In this document: one piece after another, positions 1-8,500 of the stretch
Layout of the letters: each line of letters opens with the position of its first letter
Numbering within the stretch: position 1 is the first letter of the stretch
Assembly: GCA_904502115.1 (NCBI GenBank)
Contig: CAJGDW010000033.1
Location: 1 to 13,727 of the forward strand
From: Paludibacteraceae bacterium
Lineage (GTDB): Bacteria > Bacteroidota > Bacteroidia > Bacteroidales > Paludibacteraceae
Reading direction: 5' to 3'
DNA length: 13,727 bases
Program-made: the position numbers and the translations under genes
The notes under the pieces: generated by a model
The model's input: the letters and a program-made list of their open reading frames with translations, nothing else
Told to the model about the DNA's origin: nothing
Database searches by the model: none

Positions 1-1280
1 AAAATCAAGGTAGAGTATGGCATAATTGCTGGCGAACCGCCCTCACCGTACGCCAATTCGTAAGGTATAAAGAAACGGTATTTAGCACCTTTACTCATCA
101 ATTGTACACCTTCGGTCCAACCTTTAATAACAGCATTCAAGGGAAATTCTGCAGGAGTACCACGGTTTACCGAGCTGTCAAACACCGTACCGTCAATCAA
201 CGTACCATGGTAGTGAACTTTTACTTTATCGGTAGCAGATGGTTTAGCACCTTTACCTTCTTTAAGCACCAAATATTGCAAACCGCTTGGAGTTACTTTT
301 ACACCTGGTTGTTTTTTGTTTTCTTCCAAGAATGCGATACCTTCGGCTTTTGCTTTGTCACATTCTTCTTTAAATTGAGTTTCCCATTCCTTTTGTTGAG
401 CTTCATACTTTTTAGCAAGCACCGAATCCCTAATAGCTTTAGCATCCTCTAATTTAATCCACAATTCTTCACCGTTAAGAGTGCCATAGAAACCAGCATA
501 AAATTTATTTTGATTGAACGATTCTGGTTTTTCAAAGAATTCTGCCTTCAAAGAAGGAACAACACTTGCCAATAATTGCACGCACAATGCCTTACCAATG
601 CAGGTCATTTCTTCTTTAGCATCTGCAATACGAAGAACTGTAGGCAATGCTTTCATCAATTCTTCCTTGTGTATTAGGTTAACATGGTATTGCTCTATTA
701 ATCTATTGTCAAATTGATCGGCATATACAATTGCCAAGGCTTTTTCCATTTTCTCGCAAGTAGCGGCATTGATTTTAGCTATCTGATCCTCAGAACTTAA
801 TTGTTTTCTTAAAAACTCATCTGCTTGCATGGTATTCATACCCAAGTCGTCTCCAGCTACTGCTTTAACAAAGTTATCTAGATATACAGCCAATTCAAGG
901 GTATCTTTTGCTGAGAATTTGAATAATGTTTGGTTAATGGTTCTAATTTCATCATCAAAATTCAACCCCAATGCAATACCAACCATTTGTGCCATTTCTG
1001 CACTCTCGGTCGATACATTACTATTTTTTTCAATTGACTCAATGATATACTTTTCTTGAACAGAATCAACACGATACGATTGGCGAATATGTGTGAGCAA
1101 TTCACTTCCCATATCAACACCCAATGCGTATGACAAAGTATCAAAATTAGTAACAACTTGTACTTCTCTGTCTTTTCCTACTTTTATCGACTTACCATCT
1201 TCTTTTTCTTCGGATTGACAAGCCATAAAGCATATCGACATAAGCGATACAATAAATAGAAGAATACTATACTTTCTCAT
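1..1280 (-). CDS. FKBP-type peptidyl-prolyl isomerase lipoprotein (3' end cut by window edge)
   Basis: This is a predicted cis-trans prolyl isomerase acting in the envelope. I translated it from the ATG at 1280; the frame is open for 426 codons to the window edge. By comparison with its paralogs about nine residues plus the stop are missing. A lipoprotein signal ends in FMAC, with Cys21 as the lipidated residue. Two FKBP_N-like helical units follow (about 47-147 and 173-270), then a charged helix containing AEGIAFLEENKK, then the FKBP_C catalytic domain from about 345. Equivalents of the FKBP12 pocket are present: Tyr357, Phe367-Asp368, Phe379, Val384-Ile385, Trp388 and Tyr411. It is the last visible gene of the five-gene FKBP operon, 26 bases after its neighbour. 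The family includes the gliding lipoprotein GldI, but nothing here proves that role. Family call is firm; clients are unknown. Confidence 0.93.
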   Translation of the reverse strand, partial: MRKYSILLFIVSLMSICFMACQSEEKEDGKSIKVGKDREVQVVTNFDTLSYALGVDMGSELLTHIRQSYRVDSVQEKYIIESIEKNSNVSTESAEMAQMVGIALGLNFDDEIRTINQTLFKFSAKDTLELAVYLDNFVKAVAGDDLGMNTMQADEFLRKQLSSEDQIAKINAATCEKMEKALAIVYADQFDNRLIEQYHVNLIHKEELMKALPTVLRIADAKEEMTCIGKALCVQLLASVVPSLKAEFFEKPESFNQNKFYAGFYGTLNGEELWIKLEDAKAIRDSVLAKKYEAQQKEWETQFKEECDKAKAEGIAFLEENKKQPGVKVTPSGLQYLVLKEGKGAKPSATDKVKVHYHGTLIDGTVFDSSVNRGTPAEFPLNAVIKGWTEGVQLMSKGAKYRFFIPYELAYGEGGSPAIMPYSTLI

Positions 1281-1306
1281 CGTTTATTACATTTATTAAT
1301 TTATAC

Positions 1307-2617
1307 TTACTTTACAATATCCAATAACTCTACCTCAAATATCAAGGTTGAAAAAGGTTGAATGGTTCCTCTGTCTTGTGCTCCGTACGCTAATTCTTGA
1401 GGTATAAAGAAACGATATTTAGCACCTTTGCTCATCAATTGTACACCTTCTGTCCAACCTTTAATAACATTATCTAATCTAAATGTGGCTGTTTTTCCAC
1501 GTTTAACAGAACTATCAAACACCGTTCCATCAATCAACGTTCCGTGGTAGTGTACTTTTACATTGTCTGTTGCTAGCGGTTTATCACCTTTACCTTCTTT
1601 TAGCACCATATACTGCAAACCACTGGGGGTTACCTGAACACCTTCTTTTTTCTTATTTTCTTCTAAAAAGGCAATACCCGCCGCTTTATTATCGGCAAAT
1701 TTAACAGCATTCTCTTTTTCAAACACATTGTTAGAAGCATACTGAAAAATGATTCTCGACTGCATTTCATCAAACAGCGGTTGCTTTCCATTGATAGCAT
1801 CGCAAAAAGCAGCGTAAAAATTACCCTCGTTAAAGCAATAATATTCTTTAAACAATTTATCTTCCTTATAGCTAGGAACAGCTTGATATACCATCAAAAC
1901 ACCTGTATGAATACCTACTTTGGTGGCAATCTCGTTTTTGTTGTCAATTTTGGTAGCAGGTTGTAGAGTTTGTATCACAATATCCATACCCTTGTCGTCC
2001 AAACCATACACCTCTTTTAGGGTCTTTGCAAAATTCTCGCTATGAATAACTGCCAACGATAGTGCCAACGAGTCGCACTGCTGGGGCGATACCGCTATCG
2101 AATCAATAACAACACGGTGCGACATTTTGTTTAGATAGAATTCTGCTTGCATTCTATTCATTTTGGTTTTTCCACCGGTAGCCAAATCACGAAAGTATTC
2201 CAAAAATTTTGACTTGCTAATAACATTGCCTTTGTTTTTTTCACCAAATATGCGCAGATTATTCGCTTTTATCAATCGGTCGTATTCAATTTGCAAGGCA
2301 ACACCTACACATTTGGCTTTTTGTTCGTTGGTCTTTGCTTGTGCTGCTTGCAAAATTCCATTGGTTACATCGGCAATATATGCCGTATCAATATGATGGA
2401 ATTCCTTTAAATACGTCAAAAAAGTTTGTGAATATTCATTCCCTGATATGTACGATAATGTATCGCCTAAATTATTCATGGTTATCGTAGGCATTTTGCC
2501 CGATAACACAATATTATTCAGTTGATTTTCCGTTTTTTCTTCCGCATTATTTTGACAAGATGTCACCATCATTGACAAAAGCAACAGTAAAAGACCAAAA
2601 CCAAAGTACTTTTTCAT
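1307..2617 (-). CDS. FKBP-type peptidyl-prolyl isomerase lipoprotein, two N-terminal units
   Basis: Predicted prolyl isomerase of 436 residues anchored by lipid in the envelope. The signal sequence has a long leucine run and lipobox VTSC (Cys21). Unit one of the helical FKBP_N-like region is about 51-148 (GDTLSYISGN start) and unit two about 180-276 (CDSLALSLAV start). The catalytic FKBP_C domain is about 345-436 and ends FEVELLDIVK. Pocket residues visible are Tyr357, Phe367-Asp368, Phe379, Val384-Ile385, Trp388, Tyr411 and Phe427, so catalysis should be intact. It starts 22 bases after the stop of the membrane-anchored paralog and ends 26 bases before the next lipoprotein paralog, all on one strand, so one transcript is likely. 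The leader has no Shine-Dalgarno, as usual in Bacteroidota. Single-unit FKBPs are about 200-240 residues; the extra length is the second N-terminal unit. Confidence 0.95.
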   Translation of the reverse strand: MKKYFGFGLLLLLLSMMVTSCQNNAEEKTENQLNNIVLSGKMPTITMNNLGDTLSYISGNEYSQTFLTYLKEFHHIDTAYIADVTNGILQAAQAKTNEQKAKCVGVALQIEYDRLIKANNLRIFGEKNKGNVISKSKFLEYFRDLATGGKTKMNRMQAEFYLNKMSHRVVIDSIAVSPQQCDSLALSLAVIHSENFAKTLKEVYGLDDKGMDIVIQTLQPATKIDNKNEIATKVGIHTGVLMVYQAVPSYKEDKLFKEYYCFNEGNFYAAFCDAINGKQPLFDEMQSRIIFQYASNNVFEKENAVKFADNKAAGIAFLEENKKKEGVQVTPSGLQYMVLKEGKGDKPLATDNVKVHYHGTLIDGTVFDSSVKRGKTATFRLDNVIKGWTEGVQLMSKGAKYRFFIPQELAYGAQDRGTIQPFSTLIFEVELLDIVK

Positions 2618-2639
2618 TTAACTTCTGGATTTTACAGGA

Positions 2640-3893
2640 TTATTTTACAATGTCCAACAACTCTACCTCAAAAATCAATGCAGAATAAGGTTGTATAGAA
2701 ACAGAACCATAAATACCGTATGCCAATTCGTAAGGTATAACAAAACGGTATTTTGCGCCTACATTCATTAACTGTACTCCTTCTGTCCAACCAGGTATTA
2801 CACTACTTAACAAAATATCAAGAGGTTCGCCACGCGATACCGAACTATCAAATACAGTACCATCTACCAATGTACCGTGGTAGTGTACTTTTACTATATC
2901 AGTAGCTACAGGTTTAGCACCTTTACCCTCATTTAAAACTTGGTATTGCAAACCACTTGCAGTAACATGAACGCCTTCTTGCTTTTTATTCTCTTCTAGA
3001 AAGGCAATTCCTGCTGCCTTGTTTTCGGCAAACAATGCATCTATTTCTGCTTGATAAGCTTGCTGTTTGGCTTCGATTTTCTTTTTATATGCCTGATTGA
3101 CAATGGTTGCCGATTGTATATTATCTAGCAACAAAGATTCGTCTTTTTGTATTGTAGCAAAAAAGGCGGCATAAAAGTTATCTTTATTAAAATTGTCAGG
3201 GGCGTCAAAAAATTCACTTTGCAAACCTGGCAATATTTCGTAGGCAAACCTTATCCCCATCGTCACACCAACTTGAAATGCTTTTTCTTCTGCTGCGACG
3301 GTATTTGCGGTGGTTTTCATGGCTTCCAGTATCGTTCCTTTGTACGATAAATCAACACGATAAACATCTGTTATGAACTGATCAAAGTTAGCCGCAGTGT
3401 TTACCGCCAATGCTACTGCAATTGAATCGCAGGTTTCTGACGTAATAGCAGGAGCATCAGAACCATTCGCCGCTACGTAGAATATTTCAAAGAATTTTGC
3501 TACATTTATCTCACACTTAGCATCTTTCCCCAATAAAGTACGATTGGCATTTTGGAGCATCAATTCAAGATTTATTGCCAACGAGGTACCAACATAAGAT
3601 GCTAATTTTTCTGCATCATCTTCTTGGTCTACCGCTATCATACCTTCTACAACATGGGGTATGTAAGAAACGTCGATACCGTATGTTTGTTGCATAAGTT
3701 CTGTTGAGTAACCTTGTGCATAATGTACGCCCAACGCATACGACAATGTATCGTTAGCAATCTCCATTTTCGCAATGTACTTATTAGAACCAGATGTAAA
3801 GTAGAACACAAGCCCTACTACCACCAACACCGCTACGGCCGATACAATCGCAATAATTAGCTTAACAGATAATTTTTTCTTAGAAAGTTCCAT
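2640..3893 (-). CDS. Membrane-anchored FKBP-type peptidyl-prolyl isomerase
   Basis: Predicted prolyl isomerase of 417 residues held in the inner membrane with its body in the periplasm. I start it at the ATG at 3893. An upstream TTG at 3908 would add five residues but overlap the preceding gene, while the ATG lies one base after that gene's stop and has GGAG just upstream. A basic start (KKK) precedes a hydrophobic helix at about 11-33, with no lipobox Cys and no clear cleavage site. Two FKBP_N-like units follow (about 47-143 and 153-247), then a Lys/Gln/Ala-rich helix likely to be a coiled coil (about 268-305), then FKBP_C (about 325-417). Pocket residues Tyr338, Phe348-Asp349, Val365-Ile366, Trp369, Tyr392 and Phe408 are present. 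The position of FKBP12 Phe46 is Ile360 here, unlike all four neighbours. Third gene of the operon. Confidence 0.94.
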   Translation of the reverse strand: MELSKKKLSVKLIIAIVSAVAVLVVVGLVFYFTSGSNKYIAKMEIANDTLSYALGVHYAQGYSTELMQQTYGIDVSYIPHVVEGMIAVDQEDDAEKLASYVGTSLAINLELMLQNANRTLLGKDAKCEINVAKFFEIFYVAANGSDAPAITSETCDSIAVALAVNTAANFDQFITDVYRVDLSYKGTILEAMKTTANTVAAEEKAFQVGVTMGIRFAYEILPGLQSEFFDAPDNFNKDNFYAAFFATIQKDESLLLDNIQSATIVNQAYKKKIEAKQQAYQAEIDALFAENKAAGIAFLEENKKQEGVHVTASGLQYQVLNEGKGAKPVATDIVKVHYHGTLVDGTVFDSSVSRGEPLDILLSSVIPGWTEGVQLMNVGAKYRFVIPYELAYGIYGSVSIQPYSALIFEVELLDIVK

Positions 3894-3894
3894 C

Positions 3895-4599
3895 TTACTC
3901 CGATACAATTTCTAGCAACTCTACTTCAAAAATCAGGGTCGAATAAGGTTTTACAACAGCGCCCGCTCCTTGCGCACCATATCCTAGTTCGTATGGAATA
4001 TAAAGGGTATATTTAGCACCGGGTTGCATCAACACAACACCTTCTGCCCAACCTTTAATAACCCTATCCAATCTGAATTCGAGTGGTTTCCCTCTGTCTA
4101 AAGAACTATCAAATTTGGTACCATCCAACAAGAAACCTTCGTAATGAACTTTAACTTTGCTTGTTGGTGTAGGATAAGCACCCTCGCCTGCTTTTACCAC
4201 TTGGTATTGCAAACCCGATGCAGTTTCTACAACTCCTTCGCGTTTCTTATTTTCTGCCAAGAAATCGGCTTGCGCTTTTTTACGTGCCTCGTTCTCTATC
4301 TCTACCATTTTTTTTGCATACTCATCCAAGTAAGCACTGGCAAATTCGTTGCTCATAATGGTTTCTGCTCCAAACAAAGCATCATTATAACCTCTAGCAA
4401 AAATTTCGGCTTTTAAACCTTGTTGTTCAATAGCATACGCACTTTTAGTGCCCATATACACACCCAAAGCATAACTGGCAGAATCGGCAGCTGTTGCTAA
4501 CTCTATTTTAGGAGTTTTTTTGTTTTTGGTCAACTTTTTCTTTGCCATTACCGATAAGGGCAATAACAACACCAAAGCCAAACAAATCTTGAATTTCAT
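3895..4599 (-). CDS. Periplasmic FKBP-type peptidyl-prolyl isomerase (FkpA/FklB-like)
   Basis: Predicted soluble periplasmic prolyl isomerase of 234 residues. A cleavable signal peptide covers about 1-19, with a probable cut after VMA, followed by a lysine-rich stretch. A single FKBP_N-like unit begins near residue 38 (DSASYALGVYMG), a charged linker helix runs about 90-120, and FKBP_C covers about 143-234. Pocket residues Tyr153, Phe163-Asp164, Phe175, Val180-Ile181, Trp184, Tyr207 and Phe224 are all present, so it should be active. Layout and length match single-unit FkpA/FklB-type enzymes, which dimerise through the N-terminal helices. One base separates its start from the stop of the preceding gene, and one base separates its stop from the next gene's ATG; translational coupling is likely. 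Confidence 0.95.
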   Translation of the reverse strand: MKFKICLALVLLLPLSVMAKKKLTKNKKTPKIELATAADSASYALGVYMGTKSAYAIEQQGLKAEIFARGYNDALFGAETIMSNEFASAYLDEYAKKMVEIENEARKKAQADFLAENKKREGVVETASGLQYQVVKAGEGAYPTPTSKVKVHYEGFLLDGTKFDSSLDRGKPLEFRLDRVIKGWAEGVVLMQPGAKYTLYIPYELGYGAQGAGAVVKPYSTLIFEVELLEIVSE

Positions 4600-4600
4600 A

Positions 4601-5185
4601 TTACAATACCTTAATTAATTCTACATCGAAAATAAGAGTAGCGTGAGGAGGAATAGATTGACCTGCGCCACGTGCACCGTATGCCATATCCGATGGAATA
4701 AACAAACGCCATTTAGCCCCTTCTTGCATCAATTGAAGTGCTTCTACCCAACCTTGAATTACTTGGTTTACACCAAATTCTGCTGGTTCGCCACGTTGAA
4801 TAGAGCTGTCAAATACAGTACCATCCAACAACATACCATGATAGTGGCAACGAACTTTATCGGTAGCACCTGGTTTTTTACCATTACCTACTTGCAACAC
4901 TTGGTATTGCAAACCGCTAGGCAAACAAACTACACCTTCTTTTTTAGCGTTGTTTTCCAAGAATTCTTTGCCCACTTGAATGTTTTGAGCGTTGATTTTA
5001 TCGGCCAAATCTTTAAAGAATTTGTCCAAGGTAGTTTTAGCTTCTTCGTAGGTCATTTCAGGTTGAACACCACCCAAAACATCTTGAATAGCTTGGTTAA
5101 ATTTTTCGATGTTTAGATCTCTAATTCCACTGCTAAGCAAATTATTACCAATGCTTAAGCCCAATGCGTAACTTACTTTTTCCAT
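4601..5185 (-). CDS. Cytosolic FKBP-type peptidyl-prolyl isomerase (FklB-like), first gene of the FKBP operon
   Basis: Predicted prolyl isomerase of 194 residues with no signal peptide or membrane helix: the protein opens directly on the FKBP_N-like helix (EKVSYALGLSIGNNLL), so it should stay in the cytosol. The helical part runs to about residue 80 and the FKBP_C domain covers about 100-194. Pocket residues are Tyr115, Phe125-Asp126, Phe137, Val142-Ile143, Trp146, Tyr169 and Phe186. It is the promoter-proximal gene of the five-gene array, one base upstream of the periplasmic paralog. The ATG follows an A-rich leader (nine A in a row ending about seven bases before it) instead of a Shine-Dalgarno, which fits initiation in Bacteroidota. 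No convincing promoter was found within the roughly 250 bases upstream. An earlier start further upstream is unlikely because the leader becomes low-complexity repeat. Confidence 0.95.
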   Translation of the reverse strand: MEKVSYALGLSIGNNLLSSGIRDLNIEKFNQAIQDVLGGVQPEMTYEEAKTTLDKFFKDLADKINAQNIQVGKEFLENNAKKEGVVCLPSGLQYQVLQVGNGKKPGATDKVRCHYHGMLLDGTVFDSSIQRGEPAEFGVNQVIQGWVEALQLMQEGAKWRLFIPSDMAYGARGAGQSIPPHATLIFDVELIKVL

Positions 5186-5203
5186 GTTTATTTTTTTTTA
5201 ATT

Positions 5204-5251
5204 GTTTAGTCGTTTAGGCGTTTAGTTGTTTAGTTGTTAAATCGTTGAATC
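5204..5251. repeat. 8-bp-phased degenerate tandem repeat, six units
   Basis: Six consecutive octamers of the pattern GTTTAGTC, with a G at exactly every eighth base (5204, 5212, 5220, 5228, 5236, 5244). The units are GTTTAGTC, GTTTAGGC, GTTTAGTT, GTTTAGTT, GTTAAATC and GTTGAATC. The array lies just upstream of the first FKBP gene. A related array in the same register and orientation lies downstream of the secreted-protein gene at 9143-9221. No coding or known regulatory role is visible. Confidence 0.75.
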
Positions 5252-5277
5252 GTTTTTTTATTACGGTTAAACGATTC
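5247..5277. repeat. Inverted repeat at the end of the octamer array
   Basis: GAATCGTTT at 5247-5255 is the exact reverse complement of AAACGATTC at 5269-5277, giving a 9-bp stem with a 13-base loop. It sits between divergent genes, so it is not placed to be a terminator for either. It may be part of the repeat element or fortuitous, since the left arm is itself an octamer-array unit. Confidence 0.45.
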
Positions 5278-5300
5278 TGCGGTTATTCGGGCTTCGTCCT

Positions 5301-5428
5301 CATGAAGTTTGGCGGCGCCTTAGCATAGTTCAAACAAGTTTGACTCTGCTTTCGGCTTGCACAAACTTTCATCGATTTTACGTTGCGAAGCAACTAGCAA
5401 CTAGCGACAGTTACTAGCGATTGCGAAG
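5301..5428. repeat. Structured non-coding block with nested inverted repeats
   Basis: The rest of the 393-base gap between the divergent genes holds several foldable elements and no open reading frame. An outer near-perfect stem pairs ATGAAGTTTG (5302-5311) with CAAACTTTCAT (5362-5372), with one bulged base. Inside it lies an imperfect hairpin at 5322-5350 built around TCAAAC-AA-GTTTGA. A small hairpin GTTGC-GAA-GCAAC follows at 5382-5394. Next come short direct repeats of the CTAGCAA/CTAGCGA type and a second copy of TTGCGAAG (5383-5390 and 5421-5428). It resembles intergenic repeat sequence more than a known RNA family; I do not recognise it. Confidence 0.5.
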
Positions 5429-5523
5429 ATAGTATTTTTTTGGCAAACAAGCTCATCGCATTTCTTTCTATTGCTATTTTTAATAATGTTTAAGGGTTGT
5501 AAGATGTTAATATTGCCTTGAGG

Positions 5524-5555
5524 TTTGAAAAAGCAATAATTTATACCTACCTTTG
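5524..5555 (+). promoter_or_regulatory. Bacteroidota-type promoter of the secreted-protein gene
   Basis: TTTG at 5524-5527 (the -33 element) is followed after 20 bases by TACCTTTG at 5548-5555, an exact match to the -7 consensus TANNTTTG used by the Bacteroidota primary sigma factor. Initiation a few bases after the box would leave a leader of roughly 15-20 bases before the ATG at 5579. Spacing and both elements fit the consensus, making this the best promoter in the window. Confidence 0.8.
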
Positions 5556-5578
5556 CACCTTAATATATCCTAAAAACT

Positions 5579-8500
5579 ATGAAAAATCGTATTGCTCTAT
5601 TAGCGGGTATTTTATGCCTATGCGCTAGCAGCTATGCTGTCACCTACAAAGAAGACAAAACCATTTGCGAGGGCCAAAGCCATACCTTCAGGGCTTCGGC
5701 TGGCGATAGCCATCAATGGAAAAGGAACGGCGTAGAAATTACAGGCGCCACGAGCCAAGAATACACCGCATCCGATCCCGGCGAATACACCTGCGTGGTG
5801 GGAACCAGTGGAAGTCCTGTCAGTACAGGCAACTTGCTTACTTATGGTGGCTTTAATGTTGACCGCAACCAATGGAAAGGATCACGCTTCTCGGATTCTA
5901 AATACGACCCACTTACAGGAAGAACGCTAAATATTCAATATGAGTTTGATAATTTCGATCAAAATGGCGTTTGTGACCCAGGAAACTACACTACTGCAAC
6001 AAATGCTAAACTGGTTAAACCTAATTACTTTCAATACATAAAACCATATGAAGGCACACATTTATTGGTAGTGGATGGAAGAACCAACAGTAGCGAATTT
6101 ACCTTCTTCTTTGTCAGAGAATTACAACTAAAACAAGGAGTTACCTACGAATTCAGTTGCCAAGTAGCTAACATAGACTCGTTATACTTCGCAAAGAATC
6201 ATGGTACCAACTCATTACCTAATTTGCGTTTCCAAATCAAAACCCAAGATACCAATGGTCAATGGGTACCACTACGACCAGAGAACAGTACCAACGAGGG
6301 ATATTTACGCGTAAGTGAAAATTTAGGTGTATGGGAAGAATTTAAAGCCACATATACGGCAGCGAGCAACACTTGGGCCGAAATCAGAATTCAAAATACC
6401 ACTAACATGAATGTGGTAGATGGCAACGACTTTGCCATTGACGCCATCTACTTTGGCGCCAACCGTACCACCGAAGGTTCTGAAGTGGAAGAAAACTTCA
6501 AACTCACCGTCGATAAAAAATACAATGCTGTTTTGAACGACGAATCATTGTGCCCTGGAACGAATACCCAAGTAAGTGTAGGTTTTGTAACTGATAATAA
6601 TATGGCTATGATGCCACCCACTAATGCTCAGTATACATGGCTATGGTCAGACCCTAATGCAGGACCACAAACCGCTAGTTCAGAGAGTCTTACCGTTACC
6701 CCAAACAGTACTCCTGGCCAAACCAAAACCTATAATGTAGAGGTAAAATATAGCGAAGTTTGCAACAAAGCAACAGCATCCATGGTAGTTACCACTCGCT
6801 CCGATTGTGGCAACACCGAAACTCAAGAATATACGTATAGTGTATGTAAAGATAGTCCTTTTGCACTTACCGCAAAAAACACCGGCTCATCCTACACATG
6901 GGATACAGGCGAAAGCGGAGCCACCATCCAAGTAGCCTCGGCAAACTACGAATCAAAAATTTACACTTGTACTGTTGTTGATGGTACTACTACTTATATC
7001 GAAAAACACGAAATTATCACATCCGATTGTAATCAGTCATACGGGGACAATATCTGTGTTCTAGAAGAACATACCATTACAGCCTATTCGCAAGGCGATC
7101 GCTACGAATGGACCTTGCCTAACGGCGATACGAAAGAAGGACAAAGTATCAACATTACCATTAACGATATTGTCACAGCCGAACAATATATATGCAAAGT
7201 ATATCGCAACCCCAACCCAGAAAGTAGCATCGACGCACCCTTGTGCGCCATCGAAACCCATACCTATGGCACATACAATTGTCCTGATGAAATCCATCAT
7301 CCCGAGCAAGCAGTTTGTATTGGCGAAGAATTTGAACTTATCCCCACAACAACTGCCGATAGTTACATGTGGATTCAAGCAGACGGAAGCGGTCTGCGTG
7401 CACCCAGCATGAAAGACCTATTGAACCAGGAAACCACAAAAGAATACAAATGCCTTGCCATCAAAGCAGCCAACAACGAAGGTGAACCTATATTGGAGTA
7501 TAACATGATGCCCAATGGCGATTTTGAAGATACCCAATCTACCAACAACCATTATAACGGATTTACCAGTTCGTATACATTCTATGAGCTTGACGAGGAT
7601 TTTCCACAAAGACAAGGAGCACAGGACGACAAGAATGGATATTATCGCATTAGTTCTGATGCCAGCACCAGTGGCAATCATTACTTGGAATGCGATGGCG
7701 ACGATTATGAACCTGAAGATATTACCATATCGTATGCGGCCATCCTAAACGGTTCTATTGTTAAGGGACAAGCCTATCAATTTGCCTTTTCGGGTATTAC
7801 TATTGGCGGTAGCAACTTTGCCAACATCACCTTTAATTTACTATTAAAAGACGAGGCAGGCAATGTTATTAAAACCGAGCCTTTAATTAGTAATCAGATT
7901 ATTAACAACACCACTTGGCAACAATTTGGTATGGGACAAAATTGGACAGCCGACAACGACTATCCACAAGCAGAAATTCAACTAATCAATCATACCAAAG
8001 GTTGGGGAGGAAACGATTTTGCACTAGATAACATCATTTTCCAAGCTGTATACAGTAACGAGAATAACACAGAAATTATTCTAGCAGAAGAATACTTTAC
8101 CGTAACCGCTAGCGAATGTATAGACGAAGAAAATTGGGAAGTAGAGTTTTTAAAAGGATCTTCCCAAACTATAGAACCCAATGTTACTGGTTTAGGATAC
8201 AAATGGTTTGACCAAGACGGCAACCCTGTATTGGACGAAAATGGACAACAAGTGTCCACTCCAACCCTTACCATTGTAGTAGACAAAACACAACATTATA
8301 CGTGCGAGGTAGACCTAGGTCAAGGCAAAACACACTACGAATACATTACCGTTAAGGTATACGATCCCATCAACTTGGATCAATGCGAAACCGATGTAGT
8401 AACCCTTACACCTTCTAAACAAGGCAGCTATGCTTGGTATCTATTGGGCGATGACAACAGTAAAGTAGCCCTTAGCGAACCTACAATTACAGGTACAAAG

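Noticed and set aside
962..1156. Minus-strand 64-codon frame within the first gene
   Set aside because: Out of frame with the long FKBP reading frame that I translated from 1280 to the window edge.
4643..5116. 157-codon plus-strand frame opposite the first FKBP gene
   Set aside because: Antisense shadow of a conserved enzyme gene, with no family features. Similar frames at 102-452 and 4144-4416 are likewise shadows.
5247..5277. Inverted repeat as a terminator
   Set aside because: It lies between two divergent genes, so neither transcript would end there.
5424..5431. FKBP operon promoter with -7 box TATCTTCG on the minus strand
   Set aside because: One mismatch in the box, no -33 TTTG at the right distance, and about 240 bases from the start codon; kept only as a remark, not as a feature.
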